16,831 bases of DNA. It comes from Actinomycetota bacterium. Its GTDB lineage: Bacteria; Actinomycetota; Actinomycetes; Propionibacteriales; Nocardioidaceae. The notes below the pieces were generated by a model. It saw only the letters and a program-made list of their open reading frames with translations, did not search any database and was not told the origin of the DNA. Made by a program: the position numbers and the translations under genes. The DNA is taken from contig WLIH01000006.1 in NCBI GenBank assembly GCA_009702305.1, forward strand, positions 1 to 16,831, in the 5' to 3' direction. Each line of letters begins with the position of its first letter. The stretch's first letter is position 1. This document shows positions 1 through 6,838 of this stretch, in pieces.

Positions 1-1
1 C

Positions 2-1480
2 GAGGCCCAGCAGTGGGGCCGGCTCGCCGAGCGCACGCCGCCGCGGCTGCTCACCCACGACCGCTACGGCCACCGCATCGACCAGGTGGAGTACGACCCG
101 GCCTACCACCGGCTGATGACGACGGCCGTCGCGCACGGCATGCACGGCGCGCCGTGGGCCGACGACCGGCCGGGTGCCCACGTGGCCCGCGTCGCCAAGG
201 TGATGGCGTGGAACGTCGACGCCGGCCACATGTGCCCGATCTCGATGACCTACGCGGTCGTCCCCGCGCTGCGGGCCGCACCCGAGCTGGCCGCGCAGTT
301 CGAGCCGTTGCTGACCAACCGCGAGTACGACGCCGTGCTGCGCGACCCCGCGACCAAGCGGGGGCTGATCGCCGGCATGTCGATGACCGAGAAGCAGGGC
401 GGCTCCGACGTGCGGGCCAACACCACGACCGCCACCCCGCAGAGCGACGGCAGCTATGCGCTGGTGGGACACAAGTGGTTCACCAGCGCCCCGATGTCCG
501 ACGTGTTCCTCACCCTGGCCCAGGCCCCCGGCGGGCTCTCGTGCTTCGCTGTGCCGCGCGTGCTGCCCGGCGGCGCGCTCAACCCGATGCGGCTGATGCG
601 CCTCAAGGACAAGATGGGCAACAAGTCCAACGCCTCCTCCGAGATCGAGTACGACGGCGCGCTGGGCTGGCTGGTCGGCGAGGAGGGGCGCGGCGTGCGC
701 ACCATCGTCGAGATGGTCAACATGACCCGCCTCGACTGTGTCGGCGCGTCGGCGTCGGGCATGCGCGCCGCGCTGGTCCAGGCCACGCACCACGCCCGCC
801 ACCGCTCGGCGTTCGGGACCGCCCTCATCGACCAGCCGCTGATGCGCAACGTGCTGGCCGACCTGGCGGTCGAGTCGGAGGCGGCCACGACCGCCCTGCT
901 GCGCCTGGCCGGCGCCAACGACCGGGCAATCCACGGTGACGAGGGTGAGGCGGCGCTGCGCCGGATCGCGCTCGCCGTCACGAAGTACTACGTGTGCAAG
1001 CGCGGCCCGATGATGGTCGGCGAGGCGCTGGAGTGCCTCGGCGGCAACGGCTACATCGAGGACTCGGACCTGCCGCGGCTCTACCGCGAGATGCCGCTCG
1101 TCTCGATCTGGGAGGGCTCGGGCAACGTCGCCGCACTCGACGCGCTGCGGGCCATCGCGCGCGAGCCGCACACGCTGGACGCGTTCTTCGCCGAGGCCGA
1201 GCTCGCGGCGGGCGTCGACGCCCGCTACGACGACGCGCTGGCCGGACTGAAGAAGGAGTTCACCTCCTTCGACGAGATCGAGCTGCGCGCTCGCCGCATC
1301 GTCGAGCAGCTCGCGCTCGTCTTCCAGGGCGCCCAGCTGCTCCGGCACGCGCCGCACGCCGTGGGTGACGCGTTCTGCGCGACCCGACTCGGCCGCGACT
1401 GGGGCGGCGCCTTCGGCACCCTGCCGACCGGTCTCGACCTGGCCCCGATCATCGAGCGCGGCCTGGTCGAGGTGCCCTGA
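2..1480 (+). CDS. AidB-like acyl-CoA dehydrogenase (5' end cut by window edge)
   Basis: Flavin-dependent acyl-CoA dehydrogenase of the AidB branch, expected to oxidise an acyl-CoA with FAD in the cytoplasm. The frame is open from base 2 with no start, so the N terminus lies outside; 492 residues are visible. E. coli AidB has about 540, so roughly 50 are missing. Visible signatures, counted from base 2, are the MTEKQGGSDVRANT flavin-region motif at about 128-141, the GHKWFTSAP segment just after it, KDKMGNKSNASSE, GGNGY at 347-351 and WEGSGN at 370-375. The last two are strongly AidB-like. Its TGA overlaps the ATG of the next gene (TGATG at 1478-1482), so the two are probably co-translated. 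E. coli AidB is linked to the alkylation response, but most actinobacterial members sit in lipid operons. Next to an SDR and a thiolase, I favour acyl-CoA degradation; the substrate is unknown. Confidence 0.93.
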   Translation, partial: EAQQWGRLAERTPPRLLTHDRYGHRIDQVEYDPAYHRLMTTAVAHGMHGAPWADDRPGAHVARVAKVMAWNVDAGHMCPISMTYAVVPALRAAPELAAQFEPLLTNREYDAVLRDPATKRGLIAGMSMTEKQGGSDVRANTTTATPQSDGSYALVGHKWFTSAPMSDVFLTLAQAPGGLSCFAVPRVLPGGALNPMRLMRLKDKMGNKSNASSEIEYDGALGWLVGEEGRGVRTIVEMVNMTRLDCVGASASGMRAALVQATHHARHRSAFGTALIDQPLMRNVLADLAVESEAATTALLRLAGANDRAIHGDEGEAALRRIALAVTKYYVCKRGPMMVGEALECLGGNGYIEDSDLPRLYREMPLVSIWEGSGNVAALDALRAIAREPHTLDAFFAEAELAAGVDARYDDALAGLKKEFTSFDEIELRARRIVEQLALVFQGAQLLRHAPHAVGDAFCATRLGRDWGGAFGTLPTGLDLAPIIERGLVEVP

Positions 1481-2304
1481 TGTCGTCGCTCGCCGGACGC
1501 AGCGCCATCGTGTCGGGCTCGGGGCGCGGCATCGGTGCGGCCATCGCCCACAAGCTCGCGGCCAGCGGAGCCAGCGTGGTGGTCAACGACCTCGACGCCG
1601 ACACCGCCCAGCGGGTCGTCGACGAGATCACCGCGGCCGGCGGCACGGCGACCGCCTGTGCGGGCAGCGTCACCGAGGCCGGCTTCGCGCAGCGCTTCGT
1701 CGATACGGCCGTCGACGCCTTCGGCGGCCTCGACATCATCGTCAACAACGCCGGCTACACCTGGGACACCGTCATCCAGCGGATGAGCGACGAGCAGTGG
1801 GACGCGATCCTCGACGTGCACCTCAAGGCGCCGTTCCAGATCCTGCGCGCCGCCCAGCCCGTCATCAGCGCCGCAGCCAAGCGGGAGCAGGAGAGCGGTG
1901 AGGTGCGCACCCGCAAGGTCGTCAACGTCTCCTCCCTCGCTGGTCTCGCGGGCAACGCCGGGCAGGCCAACTACTCCGCCGGCAAGGCCGGCATCCTCGG
2001 CCTGACCAAGGCGATGGCCAAGGAGTGGGGTCGCTACCGCGTCACCGTCAACGCCGTCGCCTTCGGCATCATCGCGACCCGGCTCACCGACTCCACCGAG
2101 GACGGCGCGACCATCGACATCGAGGGCCGCGAGATCAAGGTGGGCGTCAACCCCGGTCTGCTGCAGGGTGCCGCGATGATGGCGCCGCTGGGCCGGATCG
2201 GCACCGTCGAGGAGGCCGCCGGTGCGGTCTACCTCCTGTGCATCCCGGAGTCCGACTACGTCACCGGCGAGGTGCTCACCTGCAGCGGCGGTCTGCGCGG
2301 CTGA
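1480..2304 (+). CDS. SDR-family dehydrogenase, probable 3-hydroxyacyl-CoA/3-oxoacyl reductase
   Basis: Classical short-chain dehydrogenase/reductase of 274 aa with a single Rossmann domain. The cofactor loop is SGSGRGIG at 12-19, a Ser variant of TGxxxGIG. D37 and D39 at the end of beta-2 (VVNDLDAD) suggest NAD(H) preference. NNAG is at 89-92 and the catalytic set is S152, Y165 and K169 (YSAGK). The tetrad Asn is replaced by His114 (DVHLKAPF); the same VHL form occurs in the dehydrogenase domain of peroxisomal MFE-2 enzymes, which act on 3-hydroxyacyl-CoA. An extra charged stretch (about 133-146) sits before the catalytic Ser. The start ATG overlaps the stop of the acyl-CoA dehydrogenase, so translation is probably coupled. 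With the thiolase downstream, a role in step 3 of beta-oxidation is a reasonable inference; a FabG-like reductase is the alternative. Confidence 0.94.
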   Translation: MSSLAGRSAIVSGSGRGIGAAIAHKLAASGASVVVNDLDADTAQRVVDEITAAGGTATACAGSVTEAGFAQRFVDTAVDAFGGLDIIVNNAGYTWDTVIQRMSDEQWDAILDVHLKAPFQILRAAQPVISAAAKREQESGEVRTRKVVNVSSLAGLAGNAGQANYSAGKAGILGLTKAMAKEWGRYRVTVNAVAFGIIATRLTDSTEDGATIDIEGREIKVGVNPGLLQGAAMMAPLGRIGTVEEAAGAVYLLCIPESDYVTGEVLTCSGGLRG

Positions 2305-2347
2305 GTCGATACTCGCGGTACTGAGTGGCGTAACGGTCGTCACACGA

Positions 2348-2359
2348 GGTCGTTTGACC
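2348..2359 (+). promoter_or_regulatory. possible promoter element upstream of the CocE-like hydrolase
   Basis: GGTCGTTTGACC is a short inverted repeat (GGTC/GACC) that contains TTGACC, a good match to a sigma-70 type -35 box. The first 11 bases recur at 6490-6500 in front of the small-protein/antiporter genes. No convincing -10 box follows at 17 bases (ACCGAT at 2377 is the best). If it is a promoter, transcription would begin near 2389 and the signal-peptide ATG at 2409 would be the first start. Confidence 0.25.
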
Positions 2360-2408
2360 AGGCATGACGAGACTCGACCGATCGCACCCGCGCACGGCCA
2401 CGACGACC

Positions 2409-2516
2409 ATGAGGATCGCGGCAGCGACGTCGCTGCTCGCCGCTCTCACGCTGCTCGTGCCGGCGCGACCGTCGGTGCAGCGCTCGGTGACGCTGAGCGA
2501 CCGGCTCGCGATCGGA
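2409..2516 (+). other. signal-peptide-like coding segment, out of frame with the hydrolase that follows
   Basis: Translated from the ATG at 2409 (or in frame from 2364), this segment reads MRIAAATSLLAALTLLVPA and then a polar stretch. That is a basic start, a hydrophobic core and a small-residue end, as in a Sec signal peptide. It lies exactly where the secretion signal of the hydrolase should be, but the frame differs from the hydrolase by one base and runs on to a stop at 2619-2621. A TTA codon at 2517-2519 is very rare in such high-GC genomes and suggests the frame is no longer real by that point. I read this as the 5' end of the hydrolase gene, displaced by a one-base loss or sequencing error between about 2465 and 2516. 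Confidence 0.55.
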
Positions 2517-2539
2517 TTACCAGCAGCATCGACTACGTC

Positions 2540-4213
2540 GTGCCCGAGCCGACCTACGACACCGTCAGCGAAGACGTCGCCGTCGAGATGTCCGACGGCG
2601 TCCTGCTCGGCGCCACGGTGACCTACCCGTCCTCCGACGCGACGACCCGGGCGCCGGGACGCTTCCCCGTCGTCCTCTCGATCACGCCCTACGGCCGCAC
2701 GGCTCTGTGCAGCTGCCCCGACGCCGCGATGTTCGCGACGCGCGGCATCGTCTCGGTGGTGGTCGACACTCGCGGCACGGGCGGCAGTGAGGGCAACCTC
2801 GACGACAACTACTTCTCGCCTCGCGAGGCTCGCGACGGCTACGAGCTGGTCGAGCACTTCGGCACCCAGCGGTGGTCGAGCGGCAAGGTCGCCATGGCGG
2901 GCGGTTCGTATGTCGGGATCACGCAGTACCTCACCGCCGAGCTCCAGCCACCCCACCTCGCGGCCATCGTGCCGGGCGTCGCGCTGAGCGACCTCTACCG
3001 AGACGCCTACACCCATGGGGGCATCCCCAACCTCTTCTTCGACGCGCAGTACATCGCCGTGCAGGGCGGGCCGGGGATGTTGACCCCGGGAGGTCCGACG
3101 CAGCTGCCGATGACCGCGGGTGCCAAGCTCCAGCAGCTGCTCGGCACGCCGATCGCGCTCGACTACCTCGCCCACCCGAACGACGACCGTTTCTACCGGG
3201 CTCGCTCGCCGTACTACCGCGCAGACCGGATCACCGTGCCCACCCTGATCCTCGACGGGTGGCGCGACGGCTTCGTCCGCGGCGCGGTCGAGATGTACCG
3301 CGAGCTGGCCGAGCGCCCTGGCGTCGAGACCCGGATGTACGTCGATCCGTGCACCCACAAGGGATGTGGGGCGCCGTTCGCGCCGACCCTGTCCGACGAG
3401 GGCGGCGACGACGTGACCGCGATGACGCTGGAGTTCCTCGCCCATCACCTGCTCGGGGTGCGGACGCCGGCGCGACCGGCCGTGCGCTCCTACGTGCAGG
3501 GCGCGGTCGGCGAGATCCTGCAGACGACGCAGTGGCCTCCGCGCGACACCGACGTGACGACGATGCGGCTGCAGGGCAGCGCGATCGAGACCGGCCGGCC
3601 CGCCGGTGCGGTGACGACCCGCAGCTACCTCACCAACCCGCTCGAGGGCATCAGCAACCCCCTCGACTTCTACGGCACCGTGGCGATCAGCCCCTACGTG
3701 CCGACCGATCAGCAGCTCGCCGCGGCGACCGGACTGACCTGGACTTCGGCTCCTCTCGACGAGGGCGCGCTGCTGGCCGGACCTGCCCAGGTGCACCTGG
3801 TCGCCTCGTCCTCGGCCACGGACACCGACTGGATCGTCCAGCTCTCCGACGTCGCACCCGACGGCACCACGTCGCTGATCACACAGGGCTACCTGCGCGC
3901 CTCCCACCGTGCTCTCGACCGCCGACGCTCCTCCGAGGCGTCGCCGTACCACGTCGAGGAGCGTCCGCTGCCGCTCGAGCCCGGACGGTTCTACCCCTTC
4001 GAGATCGCCGTCTGGCCCACGACGTACCGGCTCGCACCCGGCCACCGCATCGCGATGCGGCTGAGCACCTACGACGTGCCCACCCACGCGCCCGCCTCGA
4101 TCCGTGTCGACTCCGACGACCCGTCGATCGCCCTGGTCGCGCCGTCGACCAACGTCGTGCGGATGGGACGTGGCGGCACCAGCCTGTTGCTGCCGCTGCA
4201 CCCGCTGGGCTGA
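2540..4213 (+). CDS. CocE/NonD-family serine hydrolase (X-Pro dipeptidyl-peptidase-like), 5' end disrupted
   Basis: Alpha/beta hydrolase of the CocE/NonD (PF02129) type with a C-terminal jelly-roll domain (PF08530-like); members cleave esters or acyl-peptide bonds. Counted from the GTG at 2540 (557 aa), the nucleophile is S123 in GGSYVG, the acid D243 in GWRDG and the base H273 in the CTH motif. This matches the CocE order and spacing (117/259/287). An RGTGGSEG loop lies upstream of the nucleophile. The jelly roll occupies about 320-557 (GPAQVHLVASSS onward). No good ribosome site precedes 2540; the frame is open further upstream, but that stretch reads as noise and overlaps the SDR gene. A signal peptide in another frame at 2409-2516 suggests the true gene starts there and is frameshifted, making the enzyme a secreted esterase. 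TGA at 4211-4213. The substrate is unknown. Confidence 0.85.
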   Translation: MPEPTYDTVSEDVAVEMSDGVLLGATVTYPSSDATTRAPGRFPVVLSITPYGRTALCSCPDAAMFATRGIVSVVVDTRGTGGSEGNLDDNYFSPREARDGYELVEHFGTQRWSSGKVAMAGGSYVGITQYLTAELQPPHLAAIVPGVALSDLYRDAYTHGGIPNLFFDAQYIAVQGGPGMLTPGGPTQLPMTAGAKLQQLLGTPIALDYLAHPNDDRFYRARSPYYRADRITVPTLILDGWRDGFVRGAVEMYRELAERPGVETRMYVDPCTHKGCGAPFAPTLSDEGGDDVTAMTLEFLAHHLLGVRTPARPAVRSYVQGAVGEILQTTQWPPRDTDVTTMRLQGSAIETGRPAGAVTTRSYLTNPLEGISNPLDFYGTVAISPYVPTDQQLAAATGLTWTSAPLDEGALLAGPAQVHLVASSSATDTDWIVQLSDVAPDGTTSLITQGYLRASHRALDRRRSSEASPYHVEERPLPLEPGRFYPFEIAVWPTTYRLAPGHRIAMRLSTYDVPTHAPASIRVDSDDPSIALVAPSTNVVRMGRGGTSLLLPLHPLG

Positions 4214-4252
4214 GCGGTCGCGAAAGCCCAGCACGACGGGTCGGGTTGTGGT

Positions 4253-4265
4253 CGAGTGTCACTCG
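4253..4265. promoter_or_regulatory. 13-bp palindrome upstream of the thiolase, possible operator
   Basis: CGAGTGTCACTCG is a perfect inverted repeat (CGAGTG/CACTCG) about a central T, lying 31 bases before the thiolase ATG in an 83-base gap. Size and position would suit a dimeric repressor of the TetR or GntR type, but no regulator gene is in the window. It could also be chance. Confidence 0.3.
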
Positions 4266-4296
4266 TCACACACCCCGCGCTGATCCTGGAGTCCCG

Positions 4297-5466
4297 ATGT
4301 CCGAAGCCCTGATCGTCTCGACCGCCCGTACGCCGATCGGCCGGGCCCGCAAGGGCTCGCTCGCCCAGATCGACGCCTTCACGCTGGGGGAGGTCGCCGT
4401 CGAGGCCGCCCTCAAGCGCAGCGGGGTGCCGGTCGACGAGGTCGACGACCTGGTGCTGGCCGAGAGCTACCAGGGTGGTGGCGTGATCGGGCGCAACGTC
4501 GCCGTGCGGCTCGGCCTGACCTCGGTGCCGGCCGTGGCGCTCAACCGGCATTGCGCCTCGGGCCTGAGCGCCGTCGCCTCGGCCGCGGCGTCGGTGATGG
4601 CGGGCATGGACCGGATGGTGCTGGCAGGCGGCACCGAGAGCCTGAGCACCGCACCGGCCACGTCGAAGCCGGGGCCGGACGGTGCCTGGGGGATGTGGCG
4701 CTCGGAGCCGAGCCCGGACAGCCCGGAGGCGCCCGCGTTCGACATGGCGGTGACGGTCGGGGAGAACACCGCCCACCACGCGGGCCTGACCCGCCGCGAC
4801 GTCGACGAGTGGGCCGTCTACTCCCAGCAGCGTGCGGCCGAGTCGATCGACGGCGGCTACTTCGTCGACCAGATCGTGCCGGTCGCGGTCACTCGTCCCG
4901 ACGGGTCGACGTACGCCTTCAGCATCGACGAGCACCCGCGCCGCGACACCACCCTCGAGAGCCTGGCGGCGCTGCCGGTGCTGCGTCCCGACCGGCCCGA
5001 CGCGACGGTGACGGCCGGCAACGCCGCCGGACTCAACGACGCCGCGGCCGTCGTCGGGGTCGCGAGCAGCGACTTCGCCGCCGCCCACGGGTTGGCGCCG
5101 CTGGCCCGGGTGCGCTCGTGGGCGTCGGTCGCCCTCGAGCCCCGCCTGACCGGGATGGGGCCGGCCGTGGCCATCCCGAAGGCGCTCCAGCGGGCTGGTC
5201 TGAGCCTGGCCGACATCGACCTGTTCGAGATCAACGAGGCCTTCTGCTCGGTGCCGGTCGCCGTCGTCCGCGAGCTCGGCATCGACGCGAGCCTGGTCAA
5301 CGTCAACGGCAGCGGGGCCAGCCTGGGGCACCCGATCGCGGCCACCGGCGCCCGGATGATCGTGACGATGGTCCACGAGCTGCGGCGCCGCGGCGCCACG
5401 CTCGGCTGCGTCTCGATGTGCGCGGCCGGCGGGATGGGCTCGGCGATGGTGGTCGAGCTCCTCTGA
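4297..5466 (+). CDS. thiolase family protein (acetyl-CoA C-acyltransferase)
   Basis: Thiolase of 389 aa, the usual length for the degradative and biosynthetic thiolase families. It should cleave 3-ketoacyl-CoA with CoA, or run the reverse condensation, in the cytoplasm. The nucleophile is C86 (NRHCASGLSA), followed by the GGTES loop at 111-115. GNAAGLNDAA is at 241-250, NEAF at 313-316, the catalytic His is H345 (GASLGHPIA) and the second Cys is C375 (CAAGGMGSA). All three catalytic residues are present. I chose the ATG at 4297 because GGAG (4288-4291) precedes it at good spacing and thiolase homology begins at once (EALIVSTARTPIGRARKG); the open frame upstream is noncoding in this phase. It follows the hydrolase after 83 bases. 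With the dehydrogenase and SDR upstream it would complete a beta-oxidation set. It is not the FadA5 or FadA6 sequence type I know from cholesterol clusters. Confidence 0.95.
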   Translation: MSEALIVSTARTPIGRARKGSLAQIDAFTLGEVAVEAALKRSGVPVDEVDDLVLAESYQGGGVIGRNVAVRLGLTSVPAVALNRHCASGLSAVASAAASVMAGMDRMVLAGGTESLSTAPATSKPGPDGAWGMWRSEPSPDSPEAPAFDMAVTVGENTAHHAGLTRRDVDEWAVYSQQRAAESIDGGYFVDQIVPVAVTRPDGSTYAFSIDEHPRRDTTLESLAALPVLRPDRPDATVTAGNAAGLNDAAAVVGVASSDFAAAHGLAPLARVRSWASVALEPRLTGMGPAVAIPKALQRAGLSLADIDLFEINEAFCSVPVAVVRELGIDASLVNVNGSGASLGHPIAATGARMIVTMVHELRRRGATLGCVSMCAAGGMGSAMVVELL

Positions 5467-5473
5467 TCGTGGC

Positions 5474-5511
5474 CCGACCCCGGTCAGCCGTGATCGACGG
5501 CCCGGGGTCGG
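5474..5511. terminator. bidirectional hairpin between thiolase and aldo/keto reductase
   Basis: CCGACCCCGG (5474-5483) pairs perfectly with CCGGGGTCGG (5502-5511). Inside is a second stem, GCCGT/ACGGC (5487-5491 with 5497-5501), closing a GATCG loop. It starts 8 bases after the thiolase stop and runs over the last codons of the convergent reductase. There is no T-tract, as is common for actinobacterial terminators. Confidence 0.7.
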
Positions 5512-6452
5512 TAGCGGCTCTCGAGCCGGTCGCGCTCCTCGTGGTCCAGGTGCACGTCGAGGGCCGCGACCGCCTCGGCGAGGTGCTGCGGGGTGCGGAC
5601 GCCGACGATCGGCGCGGTGACGCCCGGGTGGTCGGCGACCCAGGCGAGAGCCACCTGGGCCATCGACAGGCCGCGGTCGGCGGCCACCGCGGCGACCTCG
5701 TCGACGATCGTGCGGTCGGACTCCTGGTAGAGGGAGGCGACGTAGCGGTCGCCCTGGGCCCGGGCGGTCGTCTCGTCCCAGGCCCGGGCGAGCTTGCCGC
5801 GCGCGATCGGGCTCCACGGGATCACGCCGAGGCCCTGGTCGGCGCAGTAGGGCAGCATCTCGCGCTCCTCCTCGCGGTAGAGCAGGTTGAGATGGCCCTG
5901 CATCGAGACGAACGGCGTCCACCCGTGCATCCGGGCCACGTGCTGGGCCTGGGCCAGCTGCCAGGCGGCCATCGACGACGCTCCGAGGTAGCGGACCTTG
6001 CCGGCCTGCACCAGTGAGTGCAGGGCCGACATCGTCTCCTCGATCGGGGTGACGGGGTCCCAACGGTGGATCTGGTAGAGGTCGAGGTAGTCGGTGCCGA
6101 GCCGACGCAGGGAGTGCTCGACCTCGGTCAGGATCGCCTTGCGCGAGAGTCCCGCGGCGTTCGGGCCGCTGCGCATCGGCGCCCAGACCTTGGTCGCGAT
6201 GACGATCTCGTCGCGCGAGGCGTAGCGCGCGAGCGCGGCTCCGAGGATCTCCTCGCTGTGGCCGCCGGAGTAGACGTTGGCGGTGTCGAAGAAGGTGATC
6301 CCCGCCTCCACCGCGAGGCGCACCAGCTCGATGCTCTCCGGCTCCGGCAGCGTCCACCGGTCGCGACCTCGGGCCGGGTCGCCGAAGCCGTAGGCGCCCA
6401 GGCACAGCCGGGAGACCTCCAACCCGCTCGAGCCCAGTCGCACGTAGTCCAC
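5484..6452 (-). CDS. aldo/keto reductase
   Basis: Aldo/keto reductase with a (beta/alpha)8 barrel, 322 aa, an NADPH-dependent reductase of aldehydes or ketones. The catalytic tetrad is complete: D56 and Y61 (FFDTANVYSGG), K88 (IATKVW) and H129 (YQIHRWD). The C-terminal cofactor region reads VTAPIVGVRTPQHLAEAVAAL, as in the YajO/potassium-channel-beta type AKRs. The start is a GTG at 6452 (reading VDYVRLGSSGLEVSRLCLG), where homology begins at the edge of the family; no clear ribosome site is seen. It is transcribed toward the thiolase and shares its terminator hairpin, so it is a separate unit. The physiological substrate cannot be told from sequence. Confidence 0.93.
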   Translation of the reverse strand: MDYVRLGSSGLEVSRLCLGAYGFGDPARGRDRWTLPEPESIELVRLAVEAGITFFDTANVYSGGHSEEILGAALARYASRDEIVIATKVWAPMRSGPNAAGLSRKAILTEVEHSLRRLGTDYLDLYQIHRWDPVTPIEETMSALHSLVQAGKVRYLGASSMAAWQLAQAQHVARMHGWTPFVSMQGHLNLLYREEEREMLPYCADQGLGVIPWSPIARGKLARAWDETTARAQGDRYVASLYQESDRTIVDEVAAVAADRGLSMAQVALAWVADHPGVTAPIVGVRTPQHLAEAVAALDVHLDHEERDRLESRYRPRAVDHG

Positions 6453-6470
6453 CCCCGGAGGCTAGTGGTG

Positions 6471-6493
6471 GACCCCCTTCACCCCAAGGGGTC
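6471..6493. promoter_or_regulatory. imperfect inverted repeat in the divergent promoter region
   Basis: GACCCCCTT (6471-6479) pairs with AAGGGGTC (6486-6493), with one bulged C and a 6-base spacer. It sits about 20 bases before the start of the leftward reductase and about 30 before the rightward leader ORF. That position suits an operator or mRNA leader hairpin shared by divergent genes. The right arm runs directly into a TTGACG box (6496-6501) that could serve as a -35. Confidence 0.3.
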
Positions 6494-6524
6494 GTTTGAC
6501 GCGCGTCGACTCGTGGGAGGAGTG

Positions 6525-6587
6525 ATGGGACGGCGTCGACGTACGACGCGGCGGACGCAAGGAGCAGACCCATGGTCCTCGAGATGA
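6525..6587 (+). CDS. possible 20-aa Arg-rich leader peptide
   Basis: A 20-codon ORF (MGRRRRTTRRTQGADPWSSR) begins at the ATG at 6525. A very strong Shine-Dalgarno, GGAGGAG at 6516-6522, precedes it. Its TGA (6585-6587) overlaps the second in-frame ATG of the next gene (6584) as ATGA, the usual geometry for translational coupling. Seven of 20 residues are Arg. It may be a regulatory leader ORF. The alternative is that the GGAGGAG is incidental and only the next gene is translated. Confidence 0.3.
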   Translation: MGRRRRTTRRTQGADPWSSR

Positions 6588-6808
6588 GCGTGAGTGACGT
6601 GCGTGCCAAGCGGCGGGTGCTGGTCCTGCTGCACGAGCTGGGCTGGAGTGCGGAGAGCGGCTCGGTGCGCACGGCGCACCCGTTCTCGATCGTGGTCAAC
6701 GACGTGCCGGACGCGGACCTGGCCACGCTGCGGCGGGTGATCGCGACCGCCGACCCGGGCGCGACCACGATCGGCATCACCCGACCCGTCGCTGCGGTCG
6801 CCGCCTGA
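6572..6808 (+). CDS. small hypothetical protein (78 aa)
   Basis: I do not recognise this family. The ATG at 6572 has AAGGAG (6559-6564) at 7 bases' spacing; an internal ATG at 6584 (MSVSDVRAKRR) is an alternative start. The protein looks like a compact alpha/beta fold: a basic helix (VRAKRRVLVLLHELGW), strands around FSIVVNDV, a helix DADLATLRRVIATAD and a last strand TTIGITRPV. There is no membrane segment and no Cys. It lies 30 bases before the antiporter on the same strand and is probably co-transcribed, so an accessory or regulatory role is possible but unproven. Codon use is typical of the neighbours, and frame phasing supports a real gene. Confidence 0.6.
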   Translation: MVLEMSVSDVRAKRRVLVLLHELGWSAESGSVRTAHPFSIVVNDVPDADLATLRRVIATADPGATTIGITRPVAAVAA

Positions 6809-6838
6809 TCGCGCTCGCGCCGTCCGCGAGCACCGGCC

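Noticed and set aside
2..1480. A DNA alkylation-repair role for the AidB-like gene
   Set aside because: The sequence is AidB-like, but no ada/alkA/alkB gene is nearby and the coupled SDR points to acyl-CoA metabolism, so I do not assign the aidB name or a repair function.
2222..2539. Upstream extension of the hydrolase frame to the ATG at 2222
   Set aside because: It begins inside the SDR gene and reads as His/Arg/Asp-rich noise; a signal peptide in another frame occupies the same DNA.
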